This document shows, piece after piece, positions 44,015 to 52,627 of a DNA stretch of 64,000 bases. Under the pieces are notes generated by a model. The model was not told the DNA's origin, searched no databases, and saw only the letters and a list, made by a program, of their open reading frames with translations. A program made the translations under genes and the position numbers. Origin of the DNA: Saprospira sp. CCB-QB6 (GTDB taxonomy: Bacteria; Bacteroidota; Bacteroidia; Chitinophagales; Saprospiraceae); assembly GCF_028464065.1 (NCBI RefSeq), contig NZ_CP116808.1, positions 2,187,501-2,251,500 on the forward strand, in the 5' to 3' direction. Each line of letters starts with the position of its first letter. Position 1 is the stretch's first letter.

Positions 44015-45727
44015 ATGGCCATTTTGTTAGAGTATAAAGGCTTGACGATTGATTTTCAGCAGGGAGAGGGCCCTGCTGTTCGGGCAGTAGACCAGCTGAG
44101 TTTTCAGTTGCGTTCTGGAGAGTTATTGGGAATTGTGGGGGAGTCGGGCTCTGGAAAATCTGTGAGTTGTTTAGCGGCTTTGCGACTTTTGGCTCGGCCA
44201 GCAGCGCAGTATATTTCAGGGCAAATTATTTATCGAAAAGGGGAGCAGGAGTTGGACCTATTGCAGCTTAAGGATGCAGATATGCGCAAAGTGAGGGGAA
44301 AGGAAATTGCAATGATTTTTCAGGAACCAATGAGTTCGCTTAATCCTGTATTGTCTTGTGGTGAGCAGCTAGTAGAAGCGATTCCTAGAGAAGAAAAAAA
44401 GAATCCTCAGCAAGCGAAGGCTAGAGCTTTGGCTTTGTTAGAAAAGGTGCGTTTAGCGGATAGCGAGCGTATTTTTTCGGCTTATCCACATCAGCTTTCT
44501 GGTGGTCAAAAGCAGCGAGTGATGATTGCGATGGCCTTAGCTGGCCGGCCTAAAATATTGATTGCAGATGAACCGACTACGGCCCTAGATGTATCCGTGC
44601 AAAAGTCTATTCTCGAACTTATTAAGCAGTTGCAAAAGGAGCTAGATATGGCGGTGATTTTTGTAACGCATGATTTGGCCGTATTAGCAGAAATTGCGGA
44701 TCGGGTTTTGGTGATGTATCAGGCAAAACGAATGGAAGAGGGGCCTATTGAGGAAATTTACCAGTCTCCCAAATCGCCATATACTCGAAGTTTACTGGCC
44801 TGTCATCCCCCCTTAGATACTTGGCTTAATCGCTTGCCCACAGTGCCTGATTTTATGGGAGATGCGCCCAAGTATAGCTCGGCCCAAGCTGCCCGAAAGG
44901 CTTTGGCTAAGCCTGTACCTGTTTATCAGCCGCCAGAAGGAAAGCCGCTTTTGGAGGTGGAGAACCTAAGCACCTATTTTCCTAAAGAGCGGAATTTTTT
45001 TGGGCAGCCAAAGAGCTATCTCAAGGCGGTAGATGGCGTTTCTTTTTCGCTTTATCCTGGAGAGGTTTTAGGCCTAGTTGGGGAGTCGGGCTCAGGCAAA
45101 ACTACTTTGGGGCGTAGCTTATTGCGATTACAAGCTTGTCAAGCGGACAAACTCTGTTTTGATGGGCATGACCTACTAAATCTATCGCCTCAAAAGTTGC
45201 GTAAACTTCGACCGCAAATGCAAATTATTTTTCAAGATCCTTTGGCAGCACTTAATCCTAGGCAAAAAATAGGACAGGCTATTGAAGAGCCCATGCGATT
45301 ACATGGTATTTTGCCCTCAAAGTTGGAACGTCGAAAACGAGTAGAAGAATTACTAGAACAAGTCGGTTTATCTGCCGATCAATACAGTCGCTATCCTCAT
45401 GAGTTTTCTGGTGGGCAACGACAGCGAATTTGTATTGCCAGAGCCTTGGCCTTGCGTCCCCGCCTCATCGTTTGTGATGAGTCCGTTTCGGCTTTGGATG
45501 TATCGGTTCAAGCTCAGGTCCTTAATTTATTACTCGACCTCAAAGAACAGTATGGACTAAGCTATATCTTTATTTCCCACGATCTTTCGGTGGTCAAATT
45601 TATGGCCGATCGCCTTATCGTAATGCAAAATGGCCAGATTGTAGAGAGAGGTAGCAGTCAACAAATTTATGAAACCCCCAAAGAAGTTTATACACAAGAA
45701 CTCATTGCCGCCATTCCAAAAGGCTAG
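44015..45727 (+). CDS. Peptide-type ABC transporter ATPase, two-domain fusion
   Basis: Two nucleotide-binding domains of the dipeptide/oligopeptide (DppD/DppF, YejF) class lie in one 570-residue chain. First: Walker A GESGSGKSVS at about 40, signature LSGGQKQRVMIAMALA, Walker B ILIADEPTTALDV. Second: GESGSGKTTLG at about 350, FSGGQRQRICIARAL and LIVCDESVSALDV. Each domain ends with the oligopeptide-type C-terminal stretch (SPYTRSLLACHP). It powers peptide import or export; no permease or binding protein gene is adjacent, so partners are encoded elsewhere. ATG chosen over the TTG three codons upstream. Confidence 0.93.
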   Translation: MAILLEYKGLTIDFQQGEGPAVRAVDQLSFQLRSGELLGIVGESGSGKSVSCLAALRLLARPAAQYISGQIIYRKGEQELDLLQLKDADMRKVRGKEIAMIFQEPMSSLNPVLSCGEQLVEAIPREEKKNPQQAKARALALLEKVRLADSERIFSAYPHQLSGGQKQRVMIAMALAGRPKILIADEPTTALDVSVQKSILELIKQLQKELDMAVIFVTHDLAVLAEIADRVLVMYQAKRMEEGPIEEIYQSPKSPYTRSLLACHPPLDTWLNRLPTVPDFMGDAPKYSSAQAARKALAKPVPVYQPPEGKPLLEVENLSTYFPKERNFFGQPKSYLKAVDGVSFSLYPGEVLGLVGESGSGKTTLGRSLLRLQACQADKLCFDGHDLLNLSPQKLRKLRPQMQIIFQDPLAALNPRQKIGQAIEEPMRLHGILPSKLERRKRVEELLEQVGLSADQYSRYPHEFSGGQRQRICIARALALRPRLIVCDESVSALDVSVQAQVLNLLLDLKEQYGLSYIFISHDLSVVKFMADRLIVMQNGQIVERGSSQQIYETPKEVYTQELIAAIPKG

Positions 45728-45741
45728 CTAAATTTTAAAAA

Positions 45742-46893
45742 ATGATTGAACTGATCGCTCAGCCACCTTACCCACCTAATGCAGTAAAGTCTAAATGTAA
45801 TAATTGGGCCTACGATTTAAGTGAGGATGAACACTGGCAGATTGCAGACGAGTTTATTGATGCCCATTCTGGCCTTTGCGTTCTTGTACTAGCGGGCCTT
45901 AGTCGTCCCTTACCCACCAAGATTTATCTCATAAACCCCAACCCAATAGAATTGCTTCAGGCCGAAGACTGGCGCCCTTTGTTTGATTATGAAGCTAAGG
46001 AAATGCAAGATCCCAAAGGACAGTTCATTTTGAAAATTCAACGAATTTGGTCCCAAGATGGAGATTATTATAAAGAAGAACTCTTCGAATTGCCCGAAAA
46101 AAAGCTGCTGACGCAACGAAAACGCTTAGCTTTTGAAGAGAAACAAGCCGAAAGCTTACTCCTCAAACAACTGCGTAAGGTACGCCTACAAAAAGAGTCC
46201 CTCAGAAAACTCAATCTAGATGAACTTTGGCAAAAACAACAAGCCAAAATAGCGCAGACTCCCGAGTTGTTGTTGCTGAGCTATGTAGACGAAGCTAATG
46301 CCATTTTTCGACTCTGGGCTAAAAAAGGCGAACTACAACTGCATGATGAAGAGGGACAAACTATCCAAGAATTTGAAAACTTGACCGACTTTTGGTGGTT
46401 CTGGAACGCCGCAGGCCTCTTTTTCCTCTATTATCGCCCCTGCCATCATTGCCTAGATTATATCGAACGTCCACTGCCTTTGAGCAAATGGATCGTTGAA
46501 TTAGGGAACCAACTCCGCCGCAGCCAAAGCTTACACAGTAGCGACTATTTTCTCCTTCAACAATGGGAAAATCTCTGCTATGATCCCATCTTATCCCCCA
46601 ATTGCTTTGAACAATTTTGCCCAACTTGCGGAAGCGAAATGCCCTATAATCCCCGATACCCCAAAAGAATTTGCGAAAAATGCCAAACTAAAGCCAAAAA
46701 CGAATTTGGCCAATCCCTTCGCTTCTATAACCAAGGCCTAACAGGCGGCTTACTCCTAGAAACCCTGAGCGAAACAGGAGAAGTGCTAAACAGAGACCAA
46801 GGCCGAAGCCAATATCACTGCTATATCAATAACCAACTTTGCCTGCTACATGAAGGTCGATTTGGTGGACTCATTGTACGCCTGCTCGATTAA
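45742..46893 (+). CDS. Hypothetical protein with zinc ribbon
   Basis: A 383-residue protein of no family I can name. Seen: a CHHC pair (Cys234, Cys237) in YYRPCHHCLDYIE, and a zinc-ribbon pattern CPTC (293-296) ... CEKC (311-314) in the C-terminal third, plus a Lys/Gln/Leu-rich helical middle (about 115-175). No signal peptide or membrane segment. It starts 14 bases after the ABC ATPase stop, so they may be co-transcribed. A nucleic-acid- or protein-binding role is suggested only by the zinc ribbon. Confidence 0.75.
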   Translation: MIELIAQPPYPPNAVKSKCNNWAYDLSEDEHWQIADEFIDAHSGLCVLVLAGLSRPLPTKIYLINPNPIELLQAEDWRPLFDYEAKEMQDPKGQFILKIQRIWSQDGDYYKEELFELPEKKLLTQRKRLAFEEKQAESLLLKQLRKVRLQKESLRKLNLDELWQKQQAKIAQTPELLLLSYVDEANAIFRLWAKKGELQLHDEEGQTIQEFENLTDFWWFWNAAGLFFLYYRPCHHCLDYIERPLPLSKWIVELGNQLRRSQSLHSSDYFLLQQWENLCYDPILSPNCFEQFCPTCGSEMPYNPRYPKRICEKCQTKAKNEFGQSLRFYNQGLTGGLLLETLSETGEVLNRDQGRSQYHCYINNQLCLLHEGRFGGLIVRLLD

Positions 46894-46906
46894 ATTATTC
46901 CCTTTT

Positions 46907-47038
46907 TGGGGCCCGCGGCCGGCTAGGCTTTGCCTAGGTCGGCCGCCGCTATGCTGCGCGGCTCGCAGGTCTGCTCGGCCCTGCGCGGGCTTCGCCCGCT
47001 GGGTCTGGCCTACGGCCACCGCTGCGCAGCGCTGGGCC
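46907..47038 (-). repeat. GC-rich dispersed element, copy 16
   Basis: Reverse copy with the third end type: long hairpin ggccggctaggctttgccta with its partner (ggtcggcc) next to ttggggcccgcg. Inner hairpin is gcgggcttcgcccgc. Confidence 0.87.
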
Positions 47039-47197
47039 AAATAACGCCCAGCCGAAATAGAAAATTCAAGCAAAGGCCTAAAAAAATTAGGTAGAATCAA
47101 AAAACAATTAATATATTGCCGACCGCAGTTAACTGACTGATAATAAAAAAGTTATGCCACCTGTGTAATTAATTGAGAATTAATAAATTAGCAAGCA

Positions 47198-47734
47198 TTG
47201 AAGAGCTATATCGTCTTTCTAAGAGGAATCAATGTCGGCGGCAAACGCAAACTTCCAATGAAGTTGCTCCAAAGCTGGTTAGCCGAAATCGGAAAATATG
47301 AAGCCGTCAAAAGCTATTTGCAAACCGGAAATATTTTGCTCAAAACTGAAGCAAAATCACCCCAAGCACTAGAAACCGAACTAGAAGAATTGCTCCAAAG
47401 CAAAATGCAAGACGCCCCCGCTGTTCTGGCCCGAACCGTAGAAGATTATATTTCTGCTATAGAAAATCGGCCATTTCAAGAACAGGCCTTAGAAAAATCT
47501 TATCTTTGTCTTCTCAAATCTGCTGATTATCAGGGGCAGCAACAGCCCGGCGATGAAGTAGAAGAATGGGAGTGGCGAAAAGGAATGTTATTTCTCTATT
47601 ACCCCAATGGCTACGGCCGCTCAAAACGAGCCAACAACTATTGGGAACGACAACTGAAAATGCCCTGTAGTAGCCGCAACTATAAAACTTGTCTACATTT
47701 ACTCGCCTTAGCCAAAAGCACTTATGTTGATTAG
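47198..47734 (+). CDS. DUF1697 family protein
   Basis: The N terminus SYIVFLRGINVGGKRKLPMKLL and the later YLQTGNILLKT are the marks of DUF1697, small alpha/beta proteins of about 180 residues with no known reaction. It appears to start at TTG (47198); no ATG fits upstream with homology. Its 3' end overlaps the methyltransferase gene by 11 bases, so the two are coupled. The repeat-free spacer upstream (about 150 bases) is AT-rich and may hold the promoter. Confidence 0.83.
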   Translation: MKSYIVFLRGINVGGKRKLPMKLLQSWLAEIGKYEAVKSYLQTGNILLKTEAKSPQALETELEELLQSKMQDAPAVLARTVEDYISAIENRPFQEQALEKSYLCLLKSADYQGQQQPGDEVEEWEWRKGMLFLYYPNGYGRSKRANNYWERQLKMPCSSRNYKTCLHLLALAKSTYVD

Positions 47735-49616
47735 CAAACAAGAGTTGAGTTCTTCCCTTGGCGTCTGTAACTCAACCATTAGCAACTGGATTAGAACCGG
47801 ATTATTGCCCGATTACCAAAAGGGCCAAGAAGGATATAGCCCCAGAACGATAGAGGAAATCATGAGCCAAATACAAGCCACAAACAAACTGAGAAGTAGA
47901 GTGAACCGCAGCCATAAACACGAATTGCAAATCGTAACCGGAACCCTAAGCTATGCTGAAAGTAAGCTTCTGGTCGAATGGCTACTCCAACTCTCCGAAC
48001 GCCATCAGCTTTCGGTGGATGCCCTCATGTGCTGCCTCTCGCTCAAAGCCCTAGATGATGCCGAACTGATCGAAATGGATTGGGCCAATAGCCAACTCTA
48101 CTCTACCTCAGAAGAGTTTACCCACTTTCTACAAACTTGGCTAGACGAACAAACCCTGCCCAAAAATTTAGCCCCCCTCCAAAGAGATCTACTCGGCCTT
48201 AGTGTGCCCGAAAAAGAACCCGACTTTATGGGGGTGATCTACGAATCTATGCGCAGCCTAAGCGAAAAAGCAAAGTTGGGCGCTTTTTTTACTCCCCCCG
48301 AATTAGTAGAGGATATCGTGCTGCCCGCTAGCGCTAGCGTCCTCGACCCCTGTAGCGGAACAGGAACTATTTTACTGCATGTGCTGGACCGTGCTCATGC
48401 TCCTTCCCTTATCCACCTCCGTGATGTAGATAGCCTCGCACTCCGCATCGCTAAGGTGAATTTTGCCCTCTTTTTTCAACGAATTGACGACTTAGTCCAT
48501 ACCGAAGTAATGGATGTTCTAGAAGAACAACCCCAAGAACGCTTCGACTATATTATTACGAACCCACCCTGGGGCGCCAAATTGGATAAAAAACGCAAGA
48601 AGGAATTGCGCAAAACTTATCCCGAACTCAAAAGCCCAGAGTCTTTCAGTATCGCCCTTTTTAACGCCTTACGCAAGCTCAAAAGAGGAAGCCAACCCGG
48701 CATCCGCCAAGATAGCCGCCTGATTTTTATCTTACCCGAATCACTACTCTATGTAGATGCCCATAAAGGCATCCGCGAAATCCTCTTCGAACGCCAATAC
48801 AAAATTGCAATTCGCTTTTTTGGTAAAGCCTTTAAAGGGGTTATGTCTAGCGTGATTCGCCTAGAACTCCAAAGAGGAAACCGCCAACTCCAACTCGAAA
48901 GAGAGGGCCAGTCTATGGATATCCCCTTTGAACTCCTCGCCCAAAATTATTTCCGCCCACCAGCCCTAGAAACTAAGGCAGAACTCCAAATTCTTCAAAA
49001 GATTTTGGACCGCCCGTTCTTTACGCTGGCCCAAGGCGATAGCACTTTTGGCTTGGGAATCGTTACCGGAAATAATAAGGCCCACCTTCAAAATGAACCT
49101 GGCCCTGGCCTCGAACCCATTTATACCGGCAAAGAATTACAACCCTTTGCCTTTGATGCCCCCCGCAAGTTCATCCGCTTTGAACCCGCAAAATTGCAGC
49201 AGGTGGCCCCCCTTCAACTATACCGCCAACCCAAAATTTGCTACCGCTTTATTTCTAAAGAACTTAAGGTTGTAGCCGATTTTAAAGGGAGCTTGCTCCT
49301 CAATAGTATCAATTTTATTGTGCCCGATCGCCGCCTGTCTATTAAGGCCCTTTGCGCATTTCTCAACTCGCCTGTGGCTAGTTTTCTCTATCAACGACTC
49401 TTTAATTCTATCAAGGTTTTACGTCGCCAAATAGAACATTTTCCTATCCCACAAGCATTCAAAGAGTATAGCCCCGCCCTAGAAAATCTACACGATTGGC
49501 AGGTGGAAGGCAATGAAGGCCGCTGGGAATTACATGTACTCACCGCCAAAATGTATGGCCTAGATGACCTAGAAACAGAGGTCCTCTGGAAAACTATGGG
49601 CGGAGAAGATCTTTAA
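47724..49616 (+). CDS. N6-adenine DNA methyltransferase with N-terminal helix-turn-helix
   Basis: The first 60 residues form a MerR/excisionase-like helix-turn-helix (ISKQELSSSLGVCNSTISNWIRTGLLPDYQ). A helical linker leads to a methyltransferase core: SAM motif I VLDPCSGTGT around Asp208 and catalytic NPPW at 280-283 in FDYIITNPPWGAKL, the gamma-type order of type I and IIG adenine methylases. The C-terminal 200 residues resemble a TaqI-like target recognition domain (IYTGKELQPF, KICYRFISKEL). No nuclease motif or partner restriction gene is seen, so it may be an orphan regulator-type methylase. It is coupled to the DUF1697 gene. Confidence 0.85.
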   Translation: MLISKQELSSSLGVCNSTISNWIRTGLLPDYQKGQEGYSPRTIEEIMSQIQATNKLRSRVNRSHKHELQIVTGTLSYAESKLLVEWLLQLSERHQLSVDALMCCLSLKALDDAELIEMDWANSQLYSTSEEFTHFLQTWLDEQTLPKNLAPLQRDLLGLSVPEKEPDFMGVIYESMRSLSEKAKLGAFFTPPELVEDIVLPASASVLDPCSGTGTILLHVLDRAHAPSLIHLRDVDSLALRIAKVNFALFFQRIDDLVHTEVMDVLEEQPQERFDYIITNPPWGAKLDKKRKKELRKTYPELKSPESFSIALFNALRKLKRGSQPGIRQDSRLIFILPESLLYVDAHKGIREILFERQYKIAIRFFGKAFKGVMSSVIRLELQRGNRQLQLEREGQSMDIPFELLAQNYFRPPALETKAELQILQKILDRPFFTLAQGDSTFGLGIVTGNNKAHLQNEPGPGLEPIYTGKELQPFAFDAPRKFIRFEPAKLQQVAPLQLYRQPKICYRFISKELKVVADFKGSLLLNSINFIVPDRRLSIKALCAFLNSPVASFLYQRLFNSIKVLRRQIEHFPIPQAFKEYSPALENLHDWQVEGNEGRWELHVLTAKMYGLDDLETEVLWKTMGGEDL

Positions 49617-49621
49617 GCTTT

Positions 49622-49848
49622 TTTGGGGCTGCCCCTTCCGCCGAGTTGAAAGCCAGCGCAAAGCGGTATCGCTTTGCGAAGCAATACAAAATGAGGGCTA
49701 AACCCCTCATGAGTTATCGGTCGGGTCGGGCTGTGTCGCAGCTCGCTGATCGCTCGGCCCTGCGGCGCTTGCAGCGCCTGGGTCTGCCGCCTGCGGCGGC
49801 CCTGCTGTCCATCCCTCAGCCTGCGGCGGCTTCGCCGCCTGTAGGACC
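49622..49848 (-). repeat. GC-rich dispersed element, copy 17, carrying a palindrome insert
   Basis: Reverse copy starting ttttggggctgcccc. About 60 bases are inserted after that end: hairpin cgcaaagcg/cgctttgcg at 49657-49678, gaagcaata, and palindrome atgagggctaaacccctcat at 49691-49710. Both parts resemble the palindrome g context at 37799-37845. The usual blocks then resume. Confidence 0.83.
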
Positions 49849-49849
49849 T

Positions 49850-49883
49850 AAAAAGGGCCTCGCTAGATCTAGCGAGGCCCTTT
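49850..49883 (-). terminator. Terminator of the DUF4290 gene
   Basis: A perfect 26-bp palindrome (arms gggcctcgctaga and complement) between A and T runs, just beyond the DUF4290 stop on the minus strand. The methyltransferase gene may also use it. Confidence 0.88.
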
Positions 49884-49902
49884 GCTATTTCGGCCTTTGG
49901 CC

Positions 49903-50532
49903 TTATCGGCGGTTGTTATATTGCCTTTTGTTGTTATAGTTATTGTTCTTCTTATAATAATTATTGCGGCGATACTTCGGCTTGAGGAAATCCAAATAGG
50001 TTTTGGGCGAAATACTGAGTTTTCCCTCACTTAGTCGATCTAACTCCTCAGCAATGAGCTCATTGGTGGCATGTCCTTGATTGAATTTATTGTAGGCCTG
50101 CTTCATAAAAGCCGCAATAATTCGGGTAAACTCTGCTTTTTTCTCTTCATCCTCCATCGCTATGGCTTTCTCAATCATTTGAGGAATGCCGCGGCCATAT
50201 TGACGATAGCGGAGGTTACTCTCTGGATAGGGGATAGGATCGGGTTTGATCTTTTCCTTTTTGCGCGGAACCTCTTCAGGAATATTGACATCTAGCTCAT
50301 AGTTGCAAATTTGTAGAATATGCGACCAAATTTTGATGCGATAATCATCAGTACTTCTTTGTGGATCGGGATACATATTGATAATGAGTTTAACAATATG
50401 CTCAATAGCGGCCTGTCTCTCTTCCGCATCTTCAATAGCTTTGGCGTAGAGAATCATGGCTTGCATATTTCGGCCAAATTCACGAACAAGGATAGGATCT
50501 TTTTCGGTATGATAAGTAGAATGATGTTGCAT
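49903..50532 (-). CDS. DUF4290 domain protein with Asn/Tyr-rich basic tail
   Basis: The chosen start MQHHSTYHTEKDPILVREFGRN matches the conserved N terminus of DUF4290, a Bacteroidota family. The domain spans about residues 10-185 and is helical. The last 25 residues (from about 184) are a low-complexity Asn/Tyr/Lys/Arg tract such as NNYYKKNNNYNNKRQYNN, which could bind RNA or phase-separate. Function of the family is unknown. It is the last gene of the minus-strand set glgA-like, DUF4270, glmS, DUF4290, separated from glmS by a dispersed element. Confidence 0.85.
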   Translation of the reverse strand: MQHHSTYHTEKDPILVREFGRNMQAMILYAKAIEDAEERQAAIEHIVKLIINMYPDPQRSTDDYRIKIWSHILQICNYELDVNIPEEVPRKKEKIKPDPIPYPESNLRYRQYGRGIPQMIEKAIAMEDEEKKAEFTRIIAAFMKQAYNKFNQGHATNELIAEELDRLSEGKLSISPKTYLDFLKPKYRRNNYYKKNNNYNNKRQYNNRR

Positions 50533-50590
50533 AAATAGTGTTGTGTGAACAAACGAAAGCAAGGGACCAAATAGGTCCTTTGCAGTAGAA

Positions 50591-50760
50591 TGGGGCGGCG
50601 AAGCCGCCACGGCCTTAGGCCGAATGGACTAGCGATCTGCAGCAGGGCCGCCATAGGCGGCAGACCTAGGCAGCTTTGCTGCCGCAGGGCCGAGCGAATA
50701 GCGAGCTGCGAAAGGTAGCGCCCGCAGCCCCTCTGATAAGGGCTGCGGGAGGCCCCAAAA
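50591..50760 (+). repeat. GC-rich dispersed element, copy 18
   Basis: Forward copy with outer hairpin ggcggcgaagccgcc, inner hairpins cagctttgctg and a longer cccgcagcccctctgataag/ggctgcggg stem at its end. It sits between glmS and DUF4290. Confidence 0.85.
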
Positions 50761-50767
50761 AATGGAA

Positions 50768-52624
50768 CTATTCTACAGTAACAGATTTTGCAAGGTTGCG
50801 GGGCTGGTCTACATTACAATCGCGCAAAATGGCAATATGATAAGCCAACAATTGGAGTGGAATTACAGAAAGCAGGGGAGATAGGGGCTCCTCGGTATCT
50901 GGAATTTCAATGGCATAATCGACCAATTTCTCAATGGCTTGATCACCTTCTTTGATAATGGCGATGACTTTCCCTTTGCGGGCCTTAACCTCTTGGATAT
51001 TGCTAATGACCTTTTCGCGGGTGCTGTCATTGGAAGCCACCACAATTACGGGCATATTTTCATCGATTAGGGCGATAGGACCGTGCTTCATTTCGGCAGC
51101 GGGATAGCCCTCAGCGTGAATATAAGAAATTTCTTTGAGTTTGAGAGCGCCTTCTAGGGCCACGGGGAAATTGTAGCCACGACCTAGATAAAGGGCGTTA
51201 TTGGCATCTTTAATTTCTTGGGCCACATATTTGATTTTGGCGTCATTTTGTAGCAGGCTTTCCACTTTAGCGGGGATATTTTCCAGTTCATTGAGCAGTT
51301 GGAAAAAGTAAGAGCTAGAGATCGTCCCCTTCTTACGGGCCAATTGGAGGGCCATCAGCGTAAGCAATACGAGTTGGCCCGTAAAAGCTTTGGTAGAGGC
51401 CACGCCGATTTCTGGACCAGCATGGATATAAGAGCCGGCATCTGTCATTCGTGCAATCGAAGAGCCCACCACATTACAAATACCGTAGAGCAGGGCATCG
51501 CGATCGCGGGCCAATTCTAGAGCGGCAATAGTATCGGCAGTTTCTCCAGATTGAGAAATGGCCAAAACGATATCTGTATTTTTGATAATGGGGTTGCGGT
51601 AGCGGAACTCCGAGGCGTATTCTACCTCAGTGGGAATTCGGGCCAAGTCTTCAAAAAGATGTTCGCCAATCAGGCCAGCAATCCAAGAAGTACCACAGGC
51701 GGCAATAATAATGCGATCGGCATTGATAAAGCGATTTTCAAATTCGCTGATTCCGCCCAAAGTAATAATGCCTTGTTTGGCATTGATGCGGCCGCGCATA
51801 GCGTCGGCAATAGTTTTGGGTTGTTGGTAAATCTCTTTGAGCATATAGTGGTCAAAACCGCCCTTCTCGATGGTATCAATTTCCATTTCGAGATATTGGA
51901 TAAAAGGCGTTTGGATTTCGTTGCCAATTGTTTTGATCACAAACTCGCCATTATCACGAGCAATGAGAATTTCCTCATCATTAAGGTAGACCACATTCTT
52001 GGTATATTCTACAATAGGAGAGGCATCAGAGGCGATAAAAAACTCTCCAGATTCGCCTAATCCGAGAACCATAGGGCTGCCTTTTCGGGCCGCAATAATG
52101 CGGTCGGGAGCCGTTTTATCAATAATGACGATAGCATAGGCGCCAATAACTCGGCTAAGAGACATTCGTACAGCTTCTTCAATAGAAACAGCTTCTTTTT
52201 TCTGAATCTCTTCGATCAGGTGAATAAGAATCTCCGTATCTGTTTCAGATTCAAACTCGTGTCCTTCTCGCTCTAGCGCAAGGCGGAGACTATCGTAGTT
52301 TTCAATAATACCGTTGTGAATGATGGCCAATTGTTTGTTGCCAGAAACATGAGGGTGAGCATTGATATGATTCGGCGCACCATGTGTAGCCCAACGCGTA
52401 TGTCCAATACCAATATTTGCCTTGGTATTTTTTCCTTGGGTAAAATCAAGCAGTTCTTTGACCTTTCCCTGCCGTTTATAAACCTTAATATCGGTTTCCC
52501 CTTCTTCAGGATTAAAAAGAGCAACGCCAGCGCTATCATAGCCACGATATTCTAGACGTTGGAGCCCTTTAATAAGGATAGGGAAAGCCTGACGCTCTCC
52601 AATGTAGGCAACAATTCCACACAT
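50768..52624 (-). CDS. glmS: Glutamine-fructose-6-phosphate aminotransferase
   Basis: Makes glucosamine 6-phosphate from fructose 6-phosphate and glutamine, the entry to peptidoglycan and LPS amino sugars. The N-terminal glutaminase starts MCGIVAYIGE with catalytic Cys after Met removal, followed by RLEYRGYDSAGVA and HTRWATHG. Two SIS domains follow from about 290 (CGTSWIAGLIGEHLFE, ISQSGETADTIAAL, LGRGYNFPVALEGALKLKEISYIHAEGYPAAEMKHGPIALI). It ends with NLAKSVTVE as expected. 618 residues. The start is three bases after the DUF4270 stop codon, so it is co-transcribed with it. Confidence 0.97.
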   Translation of the reverse strand: MCGIVAYIGERQAFPILIKGLQRLEYRGYDSAGVALFNPEEGETDIKVYKRQGKVKELLDFTQGKNTKANIGIGHTRWATHGAPNHINAHPHVSGNKQLAIIHNGIIENYDSLRLALEREGHEFESETDTEILIHLIEEIQKKEAVSIEEAVRMSLSRVIGAYAIVIIDKTAPDRIIAARKGSPMVLGLGESGEFFIASDASPIVEYTKNVVYLNDEEILIARDNGEFVIKTIGNEIQTPFIQYLEMEIDTIEKGGFDHYMLKEIYQQPKTIADAMRGRINAKQGIITLGGISEFENRFINADRIIIAACGTSWIAGLIGEHLFEDLARIPTEVEYASEFRYRNPIIKNTDIVLAISQSGETADTIAALELARDRDALLYGICNVVGSSIARMTDAGSYIHAGPEIGVASTKAFTGQLVLLTLMALQLARKKGTISSSYFFQLLNELENIPAKVESLLQNDAKIKYVAQEIKDANNALYLGRGYNFPVALEGALKLKEISYIHAEGYPAAEMKHGPIALIDENMPVIVVASNDSTREKVISNIQEVKARKGKVIAIIKEGDQAIEKLVDYAIEIPDTEEPLSPLLSVIPLQLLAYHIAILRDCNVDQPRNLAKSVTVE

Positions 52625-52627
52625 AGT

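Noticed and set aside
47724-49616. Complete type IIG restriction-modification enzyme
   Set aside because: The methylase and recognition parts are seen, but no PD-(D/E)XK nuclease motif is found at the N terminus, which is a helix-turn-helix instead.
51551-52060. Reading frame of 169 codons opposite glmS
   Set aside because: Composition is that of an antisense shadow and it has no motif or start context.
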